The notes beneath the pieces are model-generated. The model ran no database searches. It was not told where the DNA came from and saw only the letters and a program-made list of their open reading frames with translations. Below, one piece after another: positions 1 through 5,623 of a stretch of 12,362 nt of DNA. A program made the translations under genes and the position numbers. Numbering within the stretch: the stretch's first letter is position 1; each line of letters opens with the position of its first letter. Origin of the DNA: CANLWN01 sp039815505 (GTDB lineage: Bacteria; Bacteroidota; Bacteroidia; Flavobacteriales; Flavobacteriaceae); the NCBI GenBank assembly GCA_039815505.1, contig JBCBZE010000068.1, positions 1 through 12,362 on the forward strand. The letters are read 5' to 3'.

Positions 1-696
1 CATAAACCTTTTTTCCACCCATTCCAGAACCTGTTTTGTACTCTGGCCAACAAATTTTTGCTTTGCCAATACCAAGGTCTCATAAATTAACCCGGCCTCT
101 TTTCTAATTTTTTTGGAGAGCCTTTCGTTTCTGGAGCTCATCGCCAAACCATTGACTTCCCTGACTATGGGACATCCAATAATTTGTACAGGTAATTTTT
201 TGATCACCGTTAGCTTTTTAATGATTTGTAGTTGTTGAAAGTCTTTTTCTCCAAAATAAGCCTTGTTCGGCATTACTACGGTAAAGAGTTCTTCTATTAT
301 AGTACCTACCCCGTTAAAATGACCTTCCCTGAACTCACCTTCCATCATTTTATCCAAACCGTTAAAATTATAGGATTTGGATTTTACTTTGTTGGAGTAC
401 ACTTCGAACACGGGCGGTGCGAACACAACAATATCATTGGAAATGTTTTCCAATTGTTTTTGATCACTTTTCAAGTCCTTGGGGTACTTTAGTAAATCTT
501 CTTTATTGTTGAACTGGGTGGGGTTGACAAAAATGGATACGATGACCATATCATTTTCTGAAATAGCTTGCTTAACCAAGGAGATATGTCCTAAATGTAG
601 AGCGCCCATGGTGGGAACTAGACCAATGGTATAGTTTTTGGTGCGTTTTGATTTAAGAAACGATTTTAGTTTGGTTTTTGAGGTAAATACCAGCAT
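1..696 (-). CDS. panC: Pantoate--beta-alanine ligase (pantothenate synthetase), 3' end cut by the window
   Basis: This cytoplasmic enzyme joins pantoate and beta-alanine using ATP to make pantothenate, the precursor of CoA. The minus strand is open from an ATG at 694-696 to the window edge, giving 232 residues of a family that is usually about 280 long. Near the N-terminus it reads PTMGALHLGH, the nucleotide-binding HxGH-type motif, followed by FVNPTQF. In the middle it has YFGEKDFQQ, and later MSSRN, the KMSKS-like loop of this family. All are PanC hallmarks. The remaining 50 or so residues lie before base 1. The start is supported by the match to the usual PanC N-terminus and by a -7 box about 20 bases upstream. 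It is transcribed away from the glycogen-synthase-like gene. In related genomes panD often follows panC, but that position is outside the window. Confidence 0.95.
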   Translation of the reverse strand, partial: MLVFTSKTKLKSFLKSKRTKNYTIGLVPTMGALHLGHISLVKQAISENDMVIVSIFVNPTQFNNKEDLLKYPKDLKSDQKQLENISNDIVVFAPPVFEVYSNKVKSKSYNFNGLDKMMEGEFREGHFNGVGTIIEELFTVVMPNKAYFGEKDFQQLQIIKKLTVIKKLPVQIIGCPIVREVNGLAMSSRNERLSKKIRKEAGLIYETLVLAKQKFVGQSTKQVLEWVEKRFM

Positions 697-715
697 AACA
701 AGTTTTAAAAGCGAG

Positions 716-746
716 CAAACTTACTATAATTACTGCTAATCTGCAT
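716..746 (-). promoter_or_regulatory. Candidate panC promoter (Bacteroidota type)
   Basis: Read on the minus strand, TAAGTTTG (723 down to 716) matches the Bacteroidota -7 consensus TAnnTTTG perfectly. An ATG (746-744), one mismatch from the -33 consensus TTG, lies 20 bases upstream. Transcription would start roughly at 708-712, leaving a short leader before the panC ATG at 696. The -33 assignment is weak. Confidence 0.5.
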
Positions 747-762
747 AATTTTTGTAATTTTG
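733..762 (+). promoter_or_regulatory. Candidate promoter for the glycogen-synthase-like gene and DUF4270 gene
   Basis: TAATTTTG at 755-762 fits TAnnTTTG perfectly. A CTG at 733-735, one mismatch from TTG, sits 19 bases upstream. Transcription would start near 767-770 and run through an A-rich leader to the ATG at 799. The element interleaves with the divergent panC promoter, so polymerase probably cannot occupy both at once (inference). Confidence 0.5.
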
Positions 763-798
763 CAGCTACGTTTCTTCGATAAAAAAAATAAAGTTTTT

Positions 799-1608
799 AT
801 GAATGGCAAAAAGATATTGTTTGTATCTTCAGAATTAGTACCCTACTTACCAGAGAACGAAGTTTCCTTAATGTCTTACGAAACACCAAGAATGGTCAAC
901 AGCAATGGCGGCCAAATAAGGATTTTTATGCCTCGTTTTGGAAATATCAATGAACGGAGGCATCAGCTTCATGAGGTCATACGTTTATCCGGTATGAATT
1001 TGGTCATTAATGATATGGACATGCCATTGATTATAAAAGTGGCTTCCATACCTAGAGAGAGGATTCAGGTATACTTCATTGATAATGAAGAATATTTTAA
1101 GCGAAAAGCTACGTTTACGGATGAAGAAGGAGGTTTGTTTCCTGACAATGATGAACGGGCTATTTTTTTTGCCAAGGGTGTTGTGGAGACAGTTAAAAAA
1201 CTGAATTGGTCACCAGATATTATCCATGTCCATGGATGGATGGCTTCCCTGGTCCCGTTGTACTTAAAACAATATTATTCAGATGAGCCATTATTCGCGG
1301 ATAGCAAAATAGTTACTTCGGTCTATGGTAAAGGTTTTGATGGGGAATTGGATAGTGGGATGCATAAAAAAATCGTTTTTGATGGAGTCTCGGAAGATAG
1401 TATTGGCCACCTCCAATCACCGGACTATAATAATTTGTTAAAAATTGCCGTAGATTTTTCAGATGCGGTTATTTTAGCTGCGGAAGAGATTCCCCAAGAT
1501 TTAGATCAACATATTGCCAACCTCCAAAAACCTGTGTTGCCATACGTTTCCTTACAAGAGTTCGAAGAAGCCTATGCGAATTTTTATAACACTGAAGTCT
1601 TAAAATAA
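799..1608 (+). CDS. Glycogen/starch synthase-like protein, N-terminal half only
   Basis: The 269-residue protein resembles the N-terminal starch-synthase catalytic domain of GT5 glycogen synthases (GlgA). It has an opening beta strand KKILFVSSE (4-12), the segment IRIFMPRFGNINER (40-53), and IIHVHGWMASLVPLYLK (141-157), which corresponds to the HxHDW-TG-LVPLYLK stretch of GlgA with the Asp replaced by Gly. Three things are missing: the KTGGL ADP-glucose loop expected near residue 15, the whole C-terminal GT-B domain, and its ExxxxxxxE motif. True GlgA is about 480 residues. It is therefore doubtful that this is an active synthase, although databases usually call such proteins glycogen/starch synthase. 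A TTG at 760 would extend the frame, but it lies inside the likely -7 box, so the ATG at 799 is preferred. The stop is 5 bases before the DUF4270 gene, which implies an operon. From memory, this short form next to panC and a DUF4270 gene is common in Bacteroidota. Confidence 0.85.
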   Translation: MNGKKILFVSSELVPYLPENEVSLMSYETPRMVNSNGGQIRIFMPRFGNINERRHQLHEVIRLSGMNLVINDMDMPLIIKVASIPRERIQVYFIDNEEYFKRKATFTDEEGGLFPDNDERAIFFAKGVVETVKKLNWSPDIIHVHGWMASLVPLYLKQYYSDEPLFADSKIVTSVYGKGFDGELDSGMHKKIVFDGVSEDSIGHLQSPDYNNLLKIAVDFSDAVILAAEEIPQDLDQHIANLQKPVLPYVSLQEFEEAYANFYNTEVLK

Positions 1609-1613
1609 ATTAC

Positions 1614-3461
1614 ATGAGTTTTTTGAACAAATTTAAGCTTCCTGCTATTGCAGGAATATTTCTTGTAACGTGCTTTTTCTCTTGTGAAGAAGAACTTACT
1701 ACGTTGGGTGAAGGCGTAATTAATGGAGAGCCTTTTGTAACCGATAGGGCGGTTTTTGATGTGTTTGCCTTTAACAAAGGAATCCAGGCCGTACAAACCA
1801 ATAAACTCCCTCTTTATCAATTAGGGACATTCAATGACCCTATTTATGGCAGTACCGAAGCCCAAATAACGGCACAGGTGCAATTATCCGTTACTGAACC
1901 TACTTTTGGGGTTTTTTCGCAAAGCGATGAGGATAGTGGGGATAATAATGCGATTCAGGAAAACGAAACGGTTACCGGGGTGTTCCTTTATATACCCTAC
2001 CAAACCAATGATAACGATAGTGATGCTGACGGTGTGGACGATGAACTGGACGATGACCCATTGGACCCTAATAGTGATAGCGATGGTGATGGTATTGTGG
2101 ATGGACAGGAAAACGTAAACGGCACAAATCCGTTGGATGCCGATACGGACGGTGATGGCATCAATGATGGGGAGGATGATTTTACATTTGGCCAGCGATT
2201 TGCGCGCAGATTTAACTTGGATAGCATTTACGGAAATATAGAGGCCCCATTTAATTTACGAGTATCCAGATCTACATTCTTCCTAAGGGACTTGGACCCC
2301 AATACCAATTTTGAGGAAGCCCAAGAATATTTTTCAACCCAAGAGTTTTCCCCGGAATTTACATCAGAGCTGCTGTTTGAAGGACCTGTAACCATTAGTG
2401 ACGAAGAGATACTGTTCGTTGTGGAGGAAGACGATCCGGATACGGAAGAAGATGAAATAGGGACCATATCGCGTAGGTTGCGCCCCGGTATTAGAGTGGA
2501 GTTGGACAGACAGTTTTTTCAGGACAATATAATAGATAGGGAAGGAACATCGGATTTATTGAGCGCTACAAATTTTAGTGATTTTTTTAGGGGAATCCAT
2601 TTGGCCATTACCTCAAATGATATACTCCTGGGATTGGATTTGTCGGAAAACGACGTATCCATTGAGATAGAATACACTTATGACACCGTTAATGCTAATG
2701 ATACGGATGATACATCGGACGATACGGTTAACGTGCAAGAAGGTGAGGCTACTTTTGAATTAAATCTGTTGACGACAAATGCCCAGCTCCCCGGAGTTGT
2801 TTTTGGAAATGCGGTAAATACTTTTATAAACGAAGCATACCCTCCCGAGATTGCAAATAGTTTGGACGTGCCGGGAAGCGCTTCACGGATATACTTAAAG
2901 GGAGGCGCGGGAGCCTTTGCGGAAATAAAGCTGTTCGATGAAGGTAATGGAGAAGAAATTATCAATCAAATTAGGGCCAATAACTGGATAATCAACGAAG
3001 CAAACTTGGTTTTTTTTGTGGATAGAAATACGTTGGACGCTGCTGGGAATGTAATTGAGCCTCCTAGGATTTATTTGTATAATTTGGAAACGAATACCCC
3101 ACTATATTTAACTAGTCTTCCTAATTTTAGTGGCACAAATGCCGGGGCATTCAGTGCATTTGTAGATGAAAATTACGGAGGAATTTTAGACGAATCGTCC
3201 ACTAGGTATACAATACGGATTACGGATTATATCAATGACATCATTATAAGGGATTCTACCAATGCAACACTTGGTCTTACCTTAACCTCAAATACGGAAA
3301 TTACTAATGTTGCCGGGGCAATGTTGCAGAATGGCGAAGGGGATATTCCCGTAATGTCTACCATAAATCCCTTGGGCACCGTGCTGTTTGGAAATAATGT
3401 GGATTCCAGTGAAGAGGATTTAAAACTACGATTGGAGATTTTCTTTACCCAAACGAATTAA
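1614..3461 (+). CDS. DUF4270 family lipoprotein with thrombospondin type 3 repeats
   Basis: A 615-residue exported protein of unknown function. The N-terminus is a lipoprotein signal: basic residues at 6 and 8, a hydrophobic stretch at 9-22, and Cys24 after FFS, followed by three Glu. Acidic residues just after the lipid cysteine resemble lipoprotein export signals described in some Bacteroidota, so surface display is possible but unproven. The following pattern (LGEGVINGEPFVTD, then a conserved LYQLGTFNDPIYGSTEA segment) is typical of DUF4270. The body is rich in beta strands and acidic. Residues 132-190 form an insertion of Asp-rich repeats (described separately). A second acidic stretch lies near residues 270-282 and a Thr/Asp-rich stretch near 360-372. 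It starts 5 bases after the glycogen-synthase-like gene and is almost certainly co-transcribed with it. Family assignment is confident; function is not known. Confidence 0.85.
   Translation: MSFLNKFKLPAIAGIFLVTCFFSCEEELTTLGEGVINGEPFVTDRAVFDVFAFNKGIQAVQTNKLPLYQLGTFNDPIYGSTEAQITAQVQLSVTEPTFGVFSQSDEDSGDNNAIQENETVTGVFLYIPYQTNDNDSDADGVDDELDDDPLDPNSDSDGDGIVDGQENVNGTNPLDADTDGDGINDGEDDFTFGQRFARRFNLDSIYGNIEAPFNLRVSRSTFFLRDLDPNTNFEEAQEYFSTQEFSPEFTSELLFEGPVTISDEEILFVVEEDDPDTEEDEIGTISRRLRPGIRVELDRQFFQDNIIDREGTSDLLSATNFSDFFRGIHLAITSNDILLGLDLSENDVSIEIEYTYDTVNANDTDDTSDDTVNVQEGEATFELNLLTTNAQLPGVVFGNAVNTFINEAYPPEIANSLDVPGSASRIYLKGGAGAFAEIKLFDEGNGEEIINQIRANNWIINEANLVFFVDRNTLDAAGNVIEPPRIYLYNLETNTPLYLTSLPNFSGTNAGAFSAFVDENYGGILDESSTRYTIRITDYINDIIIRDSTNATLGLTLTSNTEITNVAGAMLQNGEGDIPVMSTINPLGTVLFGNNVDSSEEDLKLRLEIFFTQTN
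2007..2183 (+). repeat. Thrombospondin type 3-like calcium-binding repeats in the DUF4270 protein
   Basis: Residues 132-190 contain about two and a half tandem units built on D-x-D-x-D-G-[VI]-x-D: DSDADGVDD, DSDGDGIVDG and DTDGDGINDG. The first two end in a P-L-D or N-P-L-D segment. This is the pattern of TSP3 repeats, which bind Ca2+ through Asp side chains and often act as rigid linkers in secreted and OmpA-like proteins. The coding DNA is correspondingly repetitive (GATAGTGAT, GATAGCGATGGTGATGG, GATACGGACGGTGATGG). Confidence 0.8.
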
Positions 3462-3518
3462 TTGTCCGTTGTCATACCAAGGTAAGTAATATGGCGTTAT
3501 TGTAAAATGTAGATTACT

Positions 3519-3537
3519 TTTACAAGTATCTTGTAAA
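3519..3537. promoter_or_regulatory. Perfect inverted repeat in the glmS upstream region
   Basis: TTTACAAG and CTTGTAAA form perfect 8-bp arms around TAT, 45 bases before the glmS ATG. The second arm overlaps two near-matches to a flavobacterial -7 box: TATCTTG at 3527-3533, and TAAATTCG at 3534-3541 with one mismatch from TAnnTTTG. No convincing -33 TTG lies at the right distance; one at 3500-3502 is 24 bases from the first candidate. It could be an operator covering the promoter or a leader hairpin. It has no T-run and so is not a terminator. The rest of the 121-bp gap shows nothing else. Confidence 0.4.
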
Positions 3538-3582
3538 TTCGCATGATAGTGAATTACACACCAACCCTAAACATTTTTAATT

Positions 3583-5430
3583 ATGTGTGGAATCGTAGGA
3601 TATATTGGTCATAGACAGGCCTACCCTATTATAATCAAAGGATTACAACGGTTAGAGTATAGAGGTTATGATAGTGCCGGTATCGCCTTGTATGATGGAG
3701 AGGACATTAATTTGTCCAAAACCAAGGGAAAAGTTGAGGATTTAAAGGATAAGGCCGAAAGCACTATTTCTTTGGAGGGAAAGCTTGGTATTGGCCATAC
3801 CAGATGGGCTACCCATGGTGTTCCGAACGATATCAATTCCCATCCTCATTATTCCAGTTCCGGGAATCTTGTGATCATCCATAATGGAATTATAGAAAAC
3901 TATGAGTCCATTAAGAAGGAATTGACCAAGAGAGGTTACGATTTCAAATCCGATACCGATACGGAAGTCTTGGTCAACCTTATCGAAGAAATCAAAAAAA
4001 CAGAGAATGTTAAGCTAGGAAAAGCCGTCCAAATAGCCCTTAATCAGGTAGTAGGTGCCTATGCGATAGCCGTATTTGATAAACAAAAACCGGATGAAAT
4101 CGTTGTAGCCAAATTAGGTAGCCCATTGGCTATCGGAATTGGTGAGAATGAGTATTTTATTGCATCCGATGCTTCCCCATTTATAGAATTCACCAATAAT
4201 GCGGTTTATTTGGAGGATGAGGAAATGGCCATCATAAGACTTGGTAAAGAAATTAAATTACGAAAAATAAAGGATGATGCGATTACCTATCCCAATATAT
4301 TGGAATTGCAGTTAAACCTGGAAGAAATAGAAAAAGGGGGTTATGACCACTTTATGCTTAAGGAAATCTATGAACAGCCCAGGGCAATTTTGGATACCTA
4401 CCGTGGTAGGCTTAGGGTAGATCAAGGGATCATAAAAATGGCGGGAATCGATCAAAACTTGGAAAAATTCCTAAATGCCGATAGAATTATTATTGTGGCC
4501 TGTGGAACCTCATGGCACGCAGGGCTTGTTGCGGAATATATTTTTGAGGATTTGGCAAGAATTCCTGTTGAGGTAGAGTATGCTTCAGAATTTAGGTATA
4601 GAAATCCGGTAATTACGGACAAAGATGTGTTAATTGCCATATCGCAATCCGGTGAAACAGCAGATACTCTCGCTGCTATTAAATTGGCAAAGGAAAAAGG
4701 TGCATTTGTTTTTGGCGTATGTAATGTGGTAGGTTCCTCCATCGCCCGTGAAACACATGCCGGTGCATATACACATGCGGGTCCTGAAATTGGAGTGGCA
4801 TCTACGAAAGCATTCACTACGCAAATTACGGTACTCACTTTGATCGCCCTGAAACTGGCCAAAGAGAAAGGCGCTTTTTCAGAATCCAAATTCCATGAAT
4901 TCTTGACAGAATTGGAAAATATACCTACCAAAGTAGAGATTGCATTAAACTCCAATACCCTGGTGGAACACGTATCGGATGTGTACAAAGATTCCACGAA
5001 CTGCCTTTATCTTGGACGTGGGTACAACTTCCCTGTAGCTTTGGAGGGAGCCCTTAAGTTAAAGGAAATAAGTTATATACATGCGGAAGGTTATCCGGCC
5101 GCGGAGATGAAACATGGCCCTATAGCCCTTATTGATGATCAAATGCCCGTATTCGTAATTGCAACCAAAAAAGGACATTATGAGAAAGTGGTGAGCAATG
5201 TACAAGAGATAAAATCCAGAAAGGGAAAAATAATTGCAGTGGTGACCGAAGGGGACAAAAGCGTAAAGGCTTTGGCCGATCATGTGATAGAAGTGCCGGA
5301 AACCTTGGAAAGCCTAACCCCATTGTTGACTACAATACCTTTACAGTTACTTTCCTATCATATAGCCGTCATGAGAGGGTGTAATGTAGATCAGCCAAGG
5401 AACTTGGCAAAATCGGTTACCGTGGAGTAA
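3583..5430 (+). CDS. glmS: Glutamine--fructose-6-phosphate aminotransferase (isomerizing)
   Basis: GlmS turns fructose-6-phosphate and glutamine into glucosamine-6-phosphate and glutamate. This is the entry step to UDP-GlcNAc for peptidoglycan and lipopolysaccharide, in the cytoplasm. At 615 residues it is full length (E. coli 609). The class II glutaminase domain starts with Cys2, the nucleophile exposed when Met1 is removed. It contains GHTRWATHG (71-79), HNGIIENY (100-107) and SDTDTEV (123-129). Two SIS domains follow. The first has CGTSWHAG and SQSGETADTLAA, the sugar-phosphate loop, and the linker after it reads GPEIGVASTKAFTTQ. The second has LGRGYNFPVALEGALKLKE and AEGYPAAEMKHGP. The end DQPRNLAKSVTVE is the classic C-terminal tail, with the Lys that closes the active site. 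No key residue is missing. It has its own upstream gap and a strong terminator, so it may be expressed both alone and by readthrough from the DUF4270 gene. Confidence 0.98.
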   Translation: MCGIVGYIGHRQAYPIIIKGLQRLEYRGYDSAGIALYDGEDINLSKTKGKVEDLKDKAESTISLEGKLGIGHTRWATHGVPNDINSHPHYSSSGNLVIIHNGIIENYESIKKELTKRGYDFKSDTDTEVLVNLIEEIKKTENVKLGKAVQIALNQVVGAYAIAVFDKQKPDEIVVAKLGSPLAIGIGENEYFIASDASPFIEFTNNAVYLEDEEMAIIRLGKEIKLRKIKDDAITYPNILELQLNLEEIEKGGYDHFMLKEIYEQPRAILDTYRGRLRVDQGIIKMAGIDQNLEKFLNADRIIIVACGTSWHAGLVAEYIFEDLARIPVEVEYASEFRYRNPVITDKDVLIAISQSGETADTLAAIKLAKEKGAFVFGVCNVVGSSIARETHAGAYTHAGPEIGVASTKAFTTQITVLTLIALKLAKEKGAFSESKFHEFLTELENIPTKVEIALNSNTLVEHVSDVYKDSTNCLYLGRGYNFPVALEGALKLKEISYIHAEGYPAAEMKHGPIALIDDQMPVFVIATKKGHYEKVVSNVQEIKSRKGKIIAVVTEGDKSVKALADHVIEVPETLESLTPLLTTIPLQLLSYHIAVMRGCNVDQPRNLAKSVTVE

Positions 5431-5455
5431 AAAGTACTAATTTTCTTAAAAAGTT

Positions 5456-5484
5456 AAAGCCGTGGATATGTCCACGGCTTTTTG
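5456..5484 (+). terminator. Rho-independent terminator after glmS
   Basis: The arms AAAGCCGTGGA (5456-5466) and TCCACGGCTTT (5471-5481) form an 11-bp perfect stem with a TATG loop, followed by a short T-run. It starts 26 bases after the glmS stop. The AAA before the stem gives only a short T-run in the opposite direction. Confidence 0.9.
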
Positions 5485-5533
5485 TATTTTTAAGAATAAC
5501 CCACTTTTTTTGGGCCTTTTTTGCTAAAATAAT

Positions 5534-5549
5534 ATTATGCATGCATAAT
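5534..5549. promoter_or_regulatory. 16-bp perfect palindrome upstream of the TonB-dependent receptor
   Basis: ATTATGCATGCATAAT reads the same on both strands with no spacer. It lies 16 bases upstream of the candidate -33 TTG of the receptor gene, a usual place for an activator or regulator dimer site. No regulator is encoded in the window. It is followed by a T-run, but a hairpin would have only six A/T-rich pairs, and glmS already has a strong terminator, so an operator is the better reading (inference). Confidence 0.45.
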
Positions 5550-5565
5550 TTTTTTCATTTTATTA

Positions 5566-5593
5566 TTGTTGAAATAAAAAAAAATGTAACTTG
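5566..5593 (+). promoter_or_regulatory. Candidate promoter of the TonB-dependent receptor gene
   Basis: TTG at 5566-5568 is followed after 18 bases by TAACTTG at 5587-5593, one T short of the TAnnTTTG consensus. Transcription would start near 5598-5601, giving a leader of about 25 bases before the ATG at 5624. The surrounding DNA is very A/T rich, which lowers specificity. Confidence 0.4.
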
Positions 5594-5623
5594 TCCGACA
5601 AACTAATTTAACTCAAAATTAAC

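Noticed and set aside
232..492. 86-codon plus-strand open frame inside panC
   Set aside because: It overlaps the conserved middle of panC on the other strand and looks like an antisense shadow with no family resemblance.
760..798. TTG-initiated N-terminal extension of the glycogen-synthase-like protein
   Set aside because: The TTG is formed by the last bases of the likely -7 box, so it would lie upstream of the transcription start. The ATG at 799 matches the family N-terminus.
3462..3582. A glmS ribozyme or riboswitch upstream of glmS
   Set aside because: The whole gap is 121 bp, too short for the known ribozyme fold. No core motif is seen, and the ribozyme is known from Gram-positive bacteria.
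4452..4997. 181-codon open frame on the minus strand inside glmS
   Set aside because: It lies opposite strongly conserved glmS codons, has no recognisable domain, and has no promoter or leader of its own. It is a shadow of glmS.
5500..5526. Second terminator after glmS (CCCA, T-rich loop, TGGG, then T-run)
   Set aside because: The stem is only 4 bp with a 7-base loop, and the hairpin at 5456-5484 is far stronger.
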